Assembly: GCA_016110215.1 (NCBI GenBank)
Contig: JADWQD010000003.1
Span: forward strand, 2,480,001-2,544,000
Source: Capronia americana
Lineage: Eukaryota > Ascomycota > Eurotiomycetes > Chaetothyriales > Herpotrichiellaceae
Direction of reading: 5' to 3'
DNA length: 64,000 bases
Shown here one piece after another: positions 32,801 through 43,153 of this stretch. Position 1 is the first letter of the stretch, and each line of letters begins with the position of its first letter. The notes beneath the pieces were generated by a model, which saw nothing but the letters and a program-made list of their open reading frames with translations, searched no databases and was not told where the DNA came from. The position numbers and the translations under genes are program-made.

Positions 32801-33254
32801 CTACTTCAACAAAATCTCCAGCTCAAACCGAGAGATTAGTGGGGCTCTACTTCGGTTGCTGATCATCCGCGAACACATGGAAGCCAATCCACCTCGCTAC
32901 ATGACGGCGCTTGAAGAACTGAATGAGCTGGGCTTGCTCCCGCTGCAGGCCAAGGGCTCTATTCCGATGATCAGGGCGGCCGCCACAGCTTTTGGCGCAC
33001 TTCCCCAAATTGTCGCGCGGTGCGCTGGCGTCAGCGTGGTCTGGGCGGTGCGCGCGATTGGCGGCGAAAGAGACAGGATCAACCGCGAGGGCCGATGGGA
33101 GGCAGGATTTGGAGGAGACGCGAACGAAGTGAAGGAACAGTTGGGCAACATGGCGAAGGATCTCATGGTGTTTGCTGGGCTTGTGAAATACAAGCTGCCA
33201 GGGCGGGTTTACGACATGCTGACTCGGGCTGGAGCAGACGTTGGGGGATTCTGA
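29829..33254 (+). CDS. NIC96: Nucleoporin NIC96 (Nup93 family)
   Basis: An intron-free frame of 1141 residues. Residues 1-150 hold GLFG/FG-type repeats (LFGLPSSG, GLFGGLNLN, LFGTAPSAA, SFFGSTAAP) in a Ser/Thr/Pro-rich chain. A short helix (YFSTLLERQKKKPKLRAE, about 157-174) corresponds to the segment that binds the Nsp1 trimer in yeast Nic96. From about residue 250 the protein is the alpha-solenoid NIC96 domain. Recognisable blocks are YLRDLRVKGRDAMLRESMDR, GLVSPEDGAIP, NGENGDYCWVLIFYLLRCG, PYRIACYKVIGRCD, VEDWLWLQFNL, MFEQAVDYLHNF, VHFAIALSYYGLLRVSD and AVLLYHLCEDYDNVISVLNRALAD. It is a structural component of the inner ring of the nuclear pore. It is longer than the yeast protein (839 aa) mainly through the FG-rich N-terminus, as is usual in filamentous fungi. 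Confidence 0.96.
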   Translation: MSSLFGLPSSGPGTSGSTSTGLFGGLNLNPTTDAQGKRKSIFDPSTSQNTQSAPFAGLNATSSAAPSGGFFSTQSTAPGPAPFSIPTTASTTTQSGGLFGTAPSAAQQPPATLPSFGTQNTQQPATSSFFGSTAAPNTMAPAGSQPPPGPAQNNGDAAYFSTLLERQKKKPKLRAENTGRHELPSLSMDLGDLARRAQEIRHRGTKQPEPLSESRAHYLLAGSGVAPGQAYKDFQALGPDDAAPISRVAAQNFADESNAYLRDLRVKGRDAMLRESMDRVYREVDSFIEESLGVDFEEQKVRIMEHFGLVSPEDGAIPEGGRQATGGFGKSTRRGKHGESEPSRSARSVFGRSAMEKSIIGVAGSGAGSTSFFKSDGAPPTPAGMPRSGSQAVRELRNKEKAFIEKVEELNNARVKHEAYPLLQRFADTEEQNKADTPRQLVDAYQALQEITKEGSSELKERQFADAYLDESSSGQATLKLKKQILDGSRTYLEHAFFREIKTKVEQNPREASLGGQPTVTNIVRAYIRLRVIRRDLAPDGTELQQLNGENGDYCWVLIFYLLRCGFVQEAADYVQNDPAFQSIERRFVSYLTGYAKDRDRRLGRKLQDMIDNEYQNRTKASPKNQVDPYRIACYKVIGRCDISSRHLDVVGQGVEDWLWLQFNLARETERLEEISGEVFGLDQICETIMEIGQKHFQKSQVEGANGYGTFFLMQVLAGMFEQAVDYLHNFNPLSAVHFAIALSYYGLLRVSDFSVAGNELRRYISLIPKPMLTQVAVTFSTTQQPMINFVPLIAYHTGTFRTALPGPAVDYLSLLCLNSDLRPASLGQVHTNACHECLRELCLETREFAKLLGDIRSDGTRLPGAIELRAKLIHLDTREEFLSSITRQSAAIADQRGQIADAVLLYHLCEDYDNVISVLNRALADAVTVDLGQAAMQLQPLKPRKSNGKSPGSSITEGGGPQSSLSLTQSTSSPFELGKNMVELYNQNAAYFNKISSSNREISGALLRLLIIREHMEANPPRYMTALEELNELGLLPLQAKGSIPMIRAAATAFGALPQIVARCAGVSVVWAVRAIGGERDRINREGRWEAGFGGDANEVKEQLGNMAKDLMVFAGLVKYKLPGRVYDMLTRAGADVGGF

Positions 33255-33662
33255 ACAGAGCAGTGAGGAAGCTATGAGTGAAGACTCTTTGGAACATAAA
33301 ATACGTTGGACTATCAATGCTGAAGTGGTCGATGCGGCCGATGTCGGTGACTTCGGCCCACCGAGACGAGACCATTAGTATCAGCCCGTGGGTGGTCAGG
33401 TGCTCGTCCGGCGGCGACGTGATAGGCTGTAAAGGCGGTCAAGGCTGTCAAGGGGGTAACCCGTTTGCTAATCTTATCAGATATGATCGCCTAAGGGGAG
33501 CGGGGCTGCCTGCGGCCACCAATAAGCCTCCTGCTCGTGCTGCATCCCGCGCCTAACAGGCTCCCTTGTGTAACTGCGCCTGCCCAGCACTACTGCATCA
33601 ACTGACGTTCTCAGGTTTCAACTGACTGTACGGGGGTCAGTTATGACCTGATCTGCCCTGCT

Positions 33663-36647
33663 ATGCTTGCTGGGCTGGGTCAGGCTAAAGCTCCGCTCCA
33701 CAGGCCCGATCTTGAGCTCGCTGCTCTCTCATCCTCCTCCGTCCCGTCCTGCGCACAGCAAGATGCTGCTGCACCAGCTGAATCCGCGTCCCAAACCGAG
33801 TCGGGGACTCCTGTCCAACAACGAACAACGCACTTCCCAGCAGTCGCCCCCACGGTAACACCTCCCGTCCACTCGAGCAGCAGCCAGACGAGCCGAGGGC
33901 TGGCCTCTCGCGTCTGGCATACCATCATGTCGCGCAGTCTTCTTTTGATCCGCTCCTCGCCCGCCCTGGGCACTGGCTCCTACGGCACCGTCCCATTGCT
34001 GAACGGGCGGTCTGCGTCGGACGTGGACTCGGAAGATGAGCCTTCACAATCTAAGAAGAGTCGCGGGAAACGGATACAGTCTACTGGCGACCTGGAGGAT
34101 GGCCATGATCAGTTTCCAGATCCACGCCGCCGCCGGCAACAGCCTCTGCTTCGGCGCACCTCAGAATGGTCTCGACGGAGGTCGTCGTCCGGAGCAAGTG
34201 AAGTGGGCATCGGCCTGGACGCCAAAACATCCTTCGCTCCCCCCTTTGCAGAGCATAAGGCCGAATCGTCCAACGCGAGTACGCGGACAGGAAGCGGCTC
34301 AGAGGTCGAGCAAGAATACGTGCCCATGTCCGAAGATCCTCCCGACAACTCGCCGTATCCAGAAGTGCGAGCTTCGGTTCCAGCTACGGACAACACGGCA
34401 CTCTCTATAAGCACACCACGAATGTGGATCCTCTCATTGCTGTTTGCGATAGCCGGATCCGCCACAAATCTGTTTTTCTCCTTGAGATACCCTAGCGTCG
34501 CCATCACACCGGTTATCGCTCTGGTTCTTGTTCATCCCCTTGGGAAGCTGTGGGATTTCTTCTTGAAGCGACCCGGTGACCAGGAACAGTTCTTCGTGGA
34601 GGGCTCGCTGCAGAGAGACGACCCACAGTTCGGGGATAGCCGGCTTCGCAGACTCCGGCTGTGGTTGGCTCAAGGGCGGTGGAACGAGAAGGAACATGCC
34701 TGTGTCTACATCAGCAGCAACGTCTCCTTCGGGTTCGCCTTCGCCACCGATGTCATCGTCGAGCAGCACAAGTTCTACAAGCAGGACGTTCCGATCCTCT
34801 ACCAGCTTCTGCTGACCGTGTCGACTCAAATTCTTGGCTACGCGTTTGCCGGCTTGACGAGACGGTTCTTGGTGCGCCCCGCGGCCATGATTTGGCCCGG
34901 CACTCTGATGTCGACGGCCATGTTTACCACTATGCACAGGGACGAGAACAAGCCGGCCAACGGCTGGACGGTCTCGCGCTATAAATTCTTCCTTTACGTT
35001 TGGAGCGGGGCGTTCATATGGTATTTCTTCCCGGGCCTCATCATGCCGGCATTGAGTTATTTCAATGTCATCACTTGGTTCGCACCGAAGAACGTGGTCG
35101 TCGCCAACCTGTTTGGCGTGGCATCGGGGCTAGGGCTCTTCCCGCTGACGTTCGATTGGGCTCAAATCGCTTACATTGGGTCGCCGCTTTTGACGCCCTG
35201 GTGGGCTGCAGCCAACGTTGTCGGCGGGCTTGTTCTCGTGATGTGGATCATTGCCCCCATCCTCTACTACAAGAACGTCCTTTTCTCCGCCTACCTGCCG
35301 ATCCTGTCGTCGGCCGTGTTCGACAACACCGGCAAGCCATACGACGTGAGTAAAATCCTCACTCCCGACTTCCTGTTCGACAAGGTAGCGTACGACAACT
35401 ATTCCAAGGTGTACCTGCCCATCACGTACGTGCTCTCTTACGGAGTACAGTTCGCCGCGCTTTCGGCGCTCATCACGCATACCACTTGCTGGCATGGCCG
35501 TGACATATGGCGACAATCCCAGCAAGCCTTCCGGGAGAGACAGGAGAAGAACAACGCGGGCTACCAAGCCATTCCGTCCTCCAATGGTCAAAATGGTCAT
35601 GATGAAATCCATAGAGTCGACAGTCAGACCGTCAAGGCTGGAGGAGAAGATGTCCACAATCGCCTCATGCGGCGGTACCAAGATGTCCCCATGATGTGGT
35701 ATGCCGTGACATTTGTCACGATGCTAGCCGTCGGCATCTTTGTGGTTGAATACTATCCCGTGCATCTACCTTGGTACGGACTCCTCATGGCTCTGGGGAT
35801 CACCACCGTCCTCTTCATCCCGGTCGGCATTGTCATGGCCATCACAAACCAGCACAGCAGCCTCTACCTGATCTGCCAATTGATCTGTGGGGTTGTATTC
35901 CCGGGTCGCCCCGTCGCAAACATGGTCTTCGTGACGTACTGCTACATCTCTTCTGCCCAGGGGATAAAATTCTCCTCGGACCTCAAACTAGGACACTACA
36001 TGAAGATCCCACCGAAGCTACTCTTCAAGGTCCAGATGGTCGCCACGCTCGTCTCGAGTCTCGTGCAGATCACCGTGCTGAATTGGATGTTCATCAACAT
36101 CCCCGGCATCTGCACACCCCACGCCATCAACGGCTTCAACTGTCCCATTGCCCGCGTGCATTTCAACGGAAGCATCCTCTGGGGCGTTGTCGGACCACAG
36201 CGATTCTTCGGCCCGGGTGCTCTCTATCGTCCGCTCGTCTGGGCGTTTCTGATCGGTTTCATTGCGCCCATATTGGTCTGGCTCCTTGGCCGCAACAAGA
36301 AGAAATCCGTGTTCCGGAAAATCAATCTCCCCGTGCTCTTTGGGTCATTATCGTGGATTCCACCGGCCACCGGTTTGAATTTCTCGATCTGGGCTGTTGT
36401 GTGTTTCGTTTTCAACTCGTTTATTCGCCGACGAGCGCCGGGCTGGTGGGGCAAGTATACCATGACCATGTCTGCCGCATTGGATTCCGGGCTGGCGTTT
36501 TCATTGCTCATTGTCTTCTTTGGGTTTGTGTATCCGGGGTGGACCGACGGTTTCTCATGGTGGGGCACGGAGATATACAAAAGAGGATGTGACTGGCGAG
36601 CTTGTGCCTGGTTCAAACTAGGGCCTGGAGAAAGGTTTGGCGAATGA
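33663..36647 (+). CDS. Oligopeptide transporter, OPT family
   Basis: An uninterrupted frame of 994 residues; the ATG at 33927 (MSRSLLLIRSSPALG, giving 906 residues) is an equally good or better start. The first 250 residues are hydrophilic and Ser-rich. The OPT core starts near MWILSLLFAIAGSATNLFFSLRYPS with VHPLGKLWDFFLKRP. Other conserved blocks are WNEKEHACVYISSNVSFGFAFATDVI, KFFLYVWSGAFIWYFFPGLI, GLGLFPLTFDWAQIAYIGSPL, NQHSSLYLICQLICGVVFPGRPVANMVF and AQGIKFSSDLKLGHYMKIPPK. It should be a proton-coupled importer of small peptides or peptide-like compounds in the plasma membrane with about 12-16 helices. The NPGPF motif usual just before KEH is absent. It lies 408 bp downstream of NIC96 on the same strand; nothing suggests co-regulation. 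Confidence 0.92.
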   Translation: MLAGLGQAKAPLHRPDLELAALSSSSVPSCAQQDAAAPAESASQTESGTPVQQRTTHFPAVAPTVTPPVHSSSSQTSRGLASRVWHTIMSRSLLLIRSSPALGTGSYGTVPLLNGRSASDVDSEDEPSQSKKSRGKRIQSTGDLEDGHDQFPDPRRRRQQPLLRRTSEWSRRRSSSGASEVGIGLDAKTSFAPPFAEHKAESSNASTRTGSGSEVEQEYVPMSEDPPDNSPYPEVRASVPATDNTALSISTPRMWILSLLFAIAGSATNLFFSLRYPSVAITPVIALVLVHPLGKLWDFFLKRPGDQEQFFVEGSLQRDDPQFGDSRLRRLRLWLAQGRWNEKEHACVYISSNVSFGFAFATDVIVEQHKFYKQDVPILYQLLLTVSTQILGYAFAGLTRRFLVRPAAMIWPGTLMSTAMFTTMHRDENKPANGWTVSRYKFFLYVWSGAFIWYFFPGLIMPALSYFNVITWFAPKNVVVANLFGVASGLGLFPLTFDWAQIAYIGSPLLTPWWAAANVVGGLVLVMWIIAPILYYKNVLFSAYLPILSSAVFDNTGKPYDVSKILTPDFLFDKVAYDNYSKVYLPITYVLSYGVQFAALSALITHTTCWHGRDIWRQSQQAFRERQEKNNAGYQAIPSSNGQNGHDEIHRVDSQTVKAGGEDVHNRLMRRYQDVPMMWYAVTFVTMLAVGIFVVEYYPVHLPWYGLLMALGITTVLFIPVGIVMAITNQHSSLYLICQLICGVVFPGRPVANMVFVTYCYISSAQGIKFSSDLKLGHYMKIPPKLLFKVQMVATLVSSLVQITVLNWMFINIPGICTPHAINGFNCPIARVHFNGSILWGVVGPQRFFGPGALYRPLVWAFLIGFIAPILVWLLGRNKKKSVFRKINLPVLFGSLSWIPPATGLNFSIWAVVCFVFNSFIRRRAPGWWGKYTMTMSAALDSGLAFSLLIVFFGFVYPGWTDGFSWWGTEIYKRGCDWRACAWFKLGPGERFGE

Positions 36648-37159
36648 GTACGAATCGATCTCACACGGTAACACAACGGCAGGATAGAACGCATTGCATA
36701 AGGGCTCGCATTATGGGGACAACCCGAGGTTAGAATAGCATCAAATGGTCACGAGACATGATTAACGAGGCCGTCGTTTCCTATCAGAGTCAGCACGCGT
36801 AAGAGTCTTGCCAATTGAAGACGTATGGCCTGACAACAGCATCGCCCGCCCAACCAGCACACATAATCTGACATAGATTCAACAACATCTTCTCATCCAG
36901 GTGGCCGGACTAGGCACATTGAAGAATATACTCGTACCTAACCCGAACGCCGTGACATTTCTTCACGAGACGGGAGGGGAACGGGAGAGGAACGACACGG
37001 CTCGGTGCGGCGCGGCGCGGCGTGGGGCGATGCGAGGCGAGGCGAGGCTGGGTCAGCCGAGATGATAAGGTACAGTATATACGTGATGATACGCGATGAT
37101 ACGCGATAAGTTAAGATAGGATACAACTGCTATATATAATAGCTTGGTTATGTATATGG

Positions 37160-37204
37160 TGTGAGCGTGTGAGTGTGTGTGTGTGAGCGTGTGAGCGTGT
37201 GAGT
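37160..37204. repeat. GTGTGAGC / GT microsatellite
   Basis: Mixed array of GTGTGAGC units with an internal pure GT run. Confidence 0.9.
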
Positions 37205-37234
37205 AATGGATATCTGAACTCTAGCGCACATAAT

Positions 37235-37260
37235 ATCGACACATCGACACATCGACACAT
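37235..37260. repeat. Octamer tandem repeat (ATCGACAC)
   Basis: About three head-to-tail copies of ATCGACAC. Confidence 0.9.
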
Positions 37261-37609
37261 CTACATCTCCACGTATACACTATCCAAGAGCAGATATGAC
37301 GACTTGGACACGGCAGAGCGGGGGTCGAGGTACTTCATTACTATTCCATAACTATATAGTATCTCGACATTATACCCTCGTAACATGTATGAATCCATAT
37401 CACTGTACGAGGTACGCGTGCTGTGTAATTACTATATACATCGTTAAGGACAAATGTCTCTCCCCATCAACACCAGACAGTGATACGAGTAATCAAGTGA
37501 CGTTGGTAGATCCGGAGCAACGACACTTAACACACTTCGTGGCATTAGAACCCATTTGAGAAATATCCACCATCCTGCTGGCAGTCAATCACTCCTGAGT
37601 GAGTGGAAC

Positions 37610-40600
37610 CTATCTGGAAGATAACCTTGGCGAGACTCGCAATCCACGGCGTGAGATCACCGTAGATCTTCGTCTCGTGTTTCTTTCCACACCTGAGGAG
37701 GTGGACTGCTTTCTCTTCCTGGCGGTCGAGTGTTCTGGAGTGGTATTTGGGTCTATCGCCAGTGGTCCGATTTGTGCGCCGACTCCTTCAACCTCACCCA
37801 CTGCGCTGTTGCCGGCTTTCTCAAGTTCCCCAGCTTTGGCTTGCTCTCTTTCGCGCAAGGCAGTTTGCAATCTTTGGCGGTCCGGCTCCGGGAGTTTTAA
37901 ACCTTCGAGTACGTCCGTCAACAGAATAGGTCCTGGTTTGAAACCGTATTCCGCAAGATTCCAATTTTGCGCCAAAAGGTGAGGTGGGCAAGAAATATCC
38001 ACGTTATAGTTTATCATGATCTCCAGGATCTCGACGGTTGGTAACGGAAATCGTCTAGTCACACGATGTTCCGCCCCAAATAACTTCCTCAGCCATTCCC
38101 ACCAGATAGACTTTGGGTAGTTGGGATCTACCCCGGCTTGTAGGACAACTCTCACCATTTCTGGGTGGAGCCATCCTTGATCTGCAGAAATCAAAGCGAT
38201 TTCTAGAAAACTCTGACCTCGATTACCCTTTGTCATGTCCGTTGTCAAATTCTCTGCCACATAATCTGTAAGGCTGTACGCGATCCCCATGCCGATGGAC
38301 AGATCATCAGCACTGTCGAGCCTACCCAACAACTGGCCAAGGTATGACCCGTGTAGAAATAGCCTTAATGTGCGGTGCAGAAGCTCCAATGTCGGTTTCA
38401 GCCGGGTCATGATGATATCCACGGTAGGGATATCCAGATCCGTTGAGTGTGCCATTTCATTCAACAGGGCATCAGTCTCCACATAAAGGTAGTATAATGG
38501 GAACTCCTTCTCCTTATCCTCCAAGGGCTGAGGAGAGAGCGTAGGACAGATGGCATGGATGGCACAGATCTTGGTTAACAGTGCGTTGCAGAGGAAGCGT
38601 TGTGCTGGAAACTGACCATTTGTGCATTGTCGCAAGGTACTTTGGGCATCTGTGGTAAGCAGGAAGTCCATCAGGGACCTGTGCAGGAGAACCACCTCCG
38701 TGTTGAGAAGGCGTCGAAGTCGTTTAAATGAGTCCGTAGTATTTCTCAACACGAATACAGGCGGAACAGTCGTATCTGTCCACTCCAGCAGACCCATGCA
38801 GCGACTGTTGAGTCTCCTCTTTCCTAGATCGATACGATACTCCAAAGCGTCCAAATCGCCAAGGTCCAGCTCCGTGAAATCGTAGCTTGGTCTCATCGCA
38901 AAATCTACGTCGTCCGCTTCAAGGAATGTCAATTCCAATAGTCCACGGGGCCATTTCAGGTTCCATTTCACGTCGTTGTTTTGTTGACAAAAGAGGGCTG
39001 TCTGGATGAATGCAGAGGCTTCGCTGCGGTACGCAGGTTCGATAGAAGAGATGATACGCTTGAAGAAACCATCCAGGTCCGCAGGCATCGAGTCCACTTT
39101 CCTCTCCAGCGTGCGAATGGTCTCTCCGTCTCGAAACCCTCGTACGAGCTCTTGAACAACGAGACGGACCCACAGAAAGACCCCACTGGCTTTGTCGACA
39201 ATCGTTTGAACGAGTTTCTCCCCTGCGCCGCTGTTACGGAGGTAGGAGCTCTGGAGGCGCATGCTGTGCGAAAGCGAATTTCTCACGTATTTTTCAATGT
39301 CCACCCTGGTGAACAACTGGAGTTGAAGTTGAGGAAGGCCATGGAAGTAGTCGGCAAAGATGTTCCACGGCCTGCTGGACAGACATACCTTCAGTGGGCC
39401 AAAATGAGGCAGCTTGCCAAGGAAGTCTAGCATGTCGTGGCGATCATCGTCGGTGCCATCAAGTTCGTCCAGGCCGTCAACGAGGATGAGGATCTTTCTC
39501 GTGGTCGAGATTCTTTGTACACAAGCTTCGATCGCCATCTTCAGTTCTGGCACTGACCACTGCAGCCCAGATTCCGTGGCGCATGCAGCCAGCCACCTTT
39601 CCTCGCTGACGACAGTCTCGACCAGCCACTGATGACTCGAAAGCAGTTGACATAAAAGCGCCTGCAGGAGACCTTGAAAGGACTTTTGCAACGCCCGCCC
39701 AGGATTCCAGATGAAATATCGACAAACGAAAAGACCATAACCTGACAACCAATTGGTGCAACGGACAGGCTTCAGATTGTGATCCAGATAATGCAGGAGG
39801 GTCGACTTGCCCGATCCGGGCTTGCCAGAGATCCAGAACAGGTTGTGGTCTGGAGCAGGGGAATCTAGCCATGTCTGAAAATCACTAAGACGGTCGTCTG
39901 CCGTATCGCGCGGCGCAAGGATCCAGTGATAGGTGTCTTCATGCGCCTTGCGAATTTGATGCCGCCTAGAGTCCATGTCTGGGAAAGATAGGCTCATACA
40001 TATACGTTTCTGAGCAAGTTCGGCTCGCTGTCTGTCGCCCGTCGCTCTTGTGGCATCTTGCTCCAGGATGATAGACTCAATCCCTAGAGACAGCCGTGAA
40101 AGTGCGTCAGCGTGCGAGGCACGAAAATTGGCAAACAGAGTCTCGCATGTGGAGTCCTGGAGCTTCAAAAGGTCCATCTGCTGCATCAATGTTGCCATGT
40201 CGCTCTGCAATTTGTTTGAGGTACCGTCAATGGCAATCAGCATGTTCTTCTCCGTCCGGTTTGCCGCGGCCAGAAGAGTCGTCTGCGACGCACTGGACGC
40301 TTGGGTGGAACTTTTCGTAGTCAGCAACAGATCGAACAAAGAATCCCACAGGTTACTTGCTGCATGTAGAACAGAAATGCTAAGATAAGATTCGACCTTG
40401 CCTGGGAAACACTGTTCTGCAATGCCTGGATTTCTTCTTGATGCCATCTCAACCGAATGGCAGACCGGAATGACTCTGCCCATGATTGGTTGCCTGGGGA
40501 CGCTGCAGTCTTTGGCCGTAGCTTCTGCACGAAGTCGATGAACTTTTGAGATAGCCTGAGGCTCTCGGCATTGCACTCTGCCAGCCGCGCATACAGCGAA

Positions 40601-40815
40601 CATGCCTGAGGAGGGGGTGGCACTACTGAACTGTCTAGGTTCTTGTTCAGATCGTTCAGCTGTTGAGCGATTGCGTCTAGGTCGTGGATTTCAGTCGTGC
40701 TTCCCCGACTTGGGCGGTGTAGGCTTCCAGCCTTGGCCACAATTTTGGCTCCATACTCGACGACTTGTAAGATATTGCATGCTAAAGCGAAAGCGCCAAT
40801 AGCTTCAAGCACCAT
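37610..40815 (-). CDS. NACHT-domain STAND NTPase (fungal NLR-like)
   Basis: Two exons, 40357-40815 and 37610-40282, joined in phase 0 by a 74-nt intron (GTAACC, TTGCTGACT, TCGCAG); 1043 residues. The N-terminal region (MVLEAIGAFALACNILQVVEYG, to about residue 200) is helical and matches the effector-type domain that often precedes NACHT in fungal STAND proteins (SesA-like group). The NTPase has Walker A GKPGSGKSTLLHYL (about 304-317) and Walker B ILILVDGLDELDG (about 416-428), followed by a CLSSRPWNIF sensor-like block. The C-terminal 500 residues look helical but show no ankyrin, WD40 or TPR repeats by eye. The tail is very basic (RKRKQS, RNTRRRS), possibly a nuclear localisation signal. Such proteins act as intracellular switches, some controlling heterokaryon incompatibility; the partner and trigger here are unknown. 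Confidence 0.9.
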
Positions 40816-41557
40816 ATTCGATCCAGGTAGTAGATGGTACCGTCAACTGATCGGACAGAATGCGGTAGTTCGAAGGGTGACGGTGGGAAGTCGTTGAAAG
40901 ATGAGGCTGGCATGTTCAAAGCTGGACGTTACACAGTCCAGCCTACCAACCATCTCCGGTTGTGGCATGGCATGTGCTAGGGCTTGTGAGGCTGTACCCT
41001 AGATACGAGCGAGACCAGCAGTGCCTTGCAGTCTGCCACGTATCAGGGCGCAGGTGTGTCCGCTCGTTGACCAGGCGAAAACGTCCTGCGCTAGTAGGGA
41101 TGACAGTCGCTCGCGGCTTCCCCACCCGCAGCCAAGAACGAAATCCAATGGAAAGTGCGAGCCCAGATGAAGATTCATCGTGGGGGAGAAGTGTTTTTGA
41201 CTTGCGGGAAAGCAAGAGCCTCACTCTTCAAACACTGAGGAAGCTTCAGATCTGAGGCTGCCTAGACCCAGATGTTATTTCTCGAGGGGCGTCAATCCGA
41301 AATGACGACGCTTTTGAAGAACATGTAAGCATGATGGCGCAGAAGCATATGGTCTGGTCCTTGCAAAGGGCGAGGACAACCATGCGGGCAGTGCGGATTG
41401 GACGCATAGCAACGCATTTCCTTATTCACTACGCCTTTCGTTCGTGTTTGATGCAACAGCTTGAATACCCTCGCACGTCTTTCTTGGGCTTCGAGATTCT
41501 GACCTGATGCTACCACGTCACCATGGGTATCACCCTCGACCCAACTCGTGTGCCTGC
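40816..41557. other. Spacer between the NACHT gene and the OB-fold gene
   Basis: About 740 bp containing the NACHT promoter and the 3' end of the next gene, which is on the same strand. No exon supported. Confidence 0.5.
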
Positions 41558-43153
41558 TTATCTTTTGCCTCCATCTCTTCGTGAGGCATTCCTCTCTTGC
41601 CACCACTTCTTCATATGCTCAACGTCATAGCCCATCTCAATCAACTTCTGCTCGTCACTGACGAACCAATCTTCCTCTACGCCCATCCTGTCAGCATCCG
41701 CCAGCCCACCGGCTTGTACCGTTTGACTGCCCATCTTCAGGGGATACCTATTTAATATCACATCTTCCCCAGCCCTAACCCGGTTCATGACTAGACCTTT
41801 GAACAAAGCAACCGTCCCCACTTCTGGCAGAAACGCTAGAGCATCCACAAATACCGCGACGGTAAGCCCCGAGATTCGATTGGAGATGCTCGGGTCGTGA
41901 ATTTTGAGATGGCGCTTTGGTGGGAAGGGCGTATTGGGTCGGTGAATTAGGGAAGGGGAAACCCAAGATATGAGGACGAAGAGGGGCGGGCAGGGGTAAG
42001 ACTTTTGGGCGGGGACCGCGAGTAGGGATGATAATGGGGTGGCTGAAGGGTGCACATCTGAGGGTAAGTGAGATGCTATCTTTGGCAAAGGAAGAGATTG
42101 ACTTTGTAGTCGAGGAGGAGAAAGCGGTGGCGGGCTGGCCCGGAGAGCGGAGTAAGCGACAATATCCTTGGACGGCTTGACGGTATCTCGTTGAAGCAGT
42201 CCTTGGCTGTCGAGTTCGTCAGCTTTGGCTGGTCTTCGTAGCGGAGAAAGTGGAGCAACGAAGCCATCCGGCGTATCAACCTGGCTACGCTCATTTATCA
42301 TCGCCAGTCGACTTTCTGGCTTCTTCTCCGTAGCCAGGCTTGACTGGAGTTGGCGCAGAACCTCACGGCGTCGGTCAACTTGTGACTGAGCGACAGCGAG
42401 GGTGTCGAATCCATCGTCGTCAGAGTCAGTGTCCTGCACATTCCGTGACTTCTTCTGCGTTGATGTAGCTTGGCGGCCCCCTTGGGGTGTCGTTTTGCGG
42501 TCGCGCTTTCTGGACCAGCTTCGGTATTCAGCTGCCAGCGCTTGTTGCTCCTCTCGAGGTGGCTTCTTGAGCGACATCTTGTCATCGGCGTCGGCGTCGG
42601 CGTCGCATAGAAAGCCGGCCTCTGTCAGTCCAACCTCGTCCCCTTTGTCTACGTCTGCGACCTCGTGGTCAACACTGTCCAACCGACAATCTTGAACACG
42701 CAGGTAGACCACACGACCTCGACCGTTCAATCGAGGGGCACTTCTGACTTCGAACCTCTTGACCCTGAGAAAATCTCCTGTTCGTAGTTGCAAAAGCTCT
42801 TCATGTGCGTGTAAATTTCGGTCGAGGATGGCTTGAAGTTGAAGATGGCCGTCGGAGATGGCAAGGTGCACAGACGCCGGACGAGTAGGAGTTCGTTTAT
42901 GTGCTTGAGAGCGAGGAAGCGTCTTGCTGCTTACAGCCCCAGCCTCGTTGTCGTCGTGGTGATCTCCCAAGCGACCGAAATCTTGCAATCTTTGTTCTTG
43001 CTCTTGGAGGGCGGCAACTGCGTTTCCACGACTACCCGTATGCGCTTTCCCAAATACGTGCTCGACTCGAAGGACAAGCGAGGGCGGATGCACGCAGGTG
43101 CGAAGGATATCCGCCAGGCACGGTTTCAGGTTGTCCCTGGCAGGAGTGATCAT
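41558..43153 (-). CDS. Nuclear-type protein with two putative OB folds
   Basis: An intron-free frame of 531 residues starting MITPARDNLKPCL. Two folded-looking blocks flank a disordered middle. Residues 15-165 contain RPASVHLAISDGHLQLQAILDR and GDFLRVKRFEV followed by RGRVVYLRVQDCRL, a strand pattern seen in OB folds of the RPA70 type. Residues 365-460 contain PPLFVLISWVSPSLIHR, KRHLKIHDPSISNRISGLTVAVFVDA and VGTVALFKGLVMNRV, again compatible with an OB fold. The linker (190-360) is charged and Ser/Pro-rich, with DSDDDGFDTL. OB pairs like this bind single-stranded nucleic acid, for example at telomeres or in repair, but I cannot name the family with confidence. An Asp/Ala repeat (DADADADD) sits near residue 186. 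The start ATG is plausible; upstream sequence shows no exon. Confidence 0.72.
   Translation of the reverse strand: MITPARDNLKPCLADILRTCVHPPSLVLRVEHVFGKAHTGSRGNAVAALQEQEQRLQDFGRLGDHHDDNEAGAVSSKTLPRSQAHKRTPTRPASVHLAISDGHLQLQAILDRNLHAHEELLQLRTGDFLRVKRFEVRSAPRLNGRGRVVYLRVQDCRLDSVDHEVADVDKGDEVGLTEAGFLCDADADADDKMSLKKPPREEQQALAAEYRSWSRKRDRKTTPQGGRQATSTQKKSRNVQDTDSDDDGFDTLAVAQSQVDRRREVLRQLQSSLATEKKPESRLAMINERSQVDTPDGFVAPLSPLRRPAKADELDSQGLLQRDTVKPSKDIVAYSALRASPPPLSPPRLQSQSLPLPKIASHLPSDVHPSATPLSSLLAVPAQKSYPCPPLFVLISWVSPSLIHRPNTPFPPKRHLKIHDPSISNRISGLTVAVFVDALAFLPEVGTVALFKGLVMNRVRAGEDVILNRYPLKMGSQTVQAGGLADADRMGVEEDWFVSDEQKLIEMGYDVEHMKKWWQERNASRRDGGKR

Larger units (their letters stand above)
36648..37609. 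other. AT-rich spacer with microsatellites
   Basis: Convergent region between the transporter and the NACHT gene. It holds a GT/GAGC-type repeat at 37160-37204, an ACATCGAC repeat at about 37235-37260, a GC-rich GGCGC/GGCGA stretch at about 37010-37050 and a duplicated GATGATACGC at 37084-37110. No gene. Confidence 0.65.
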
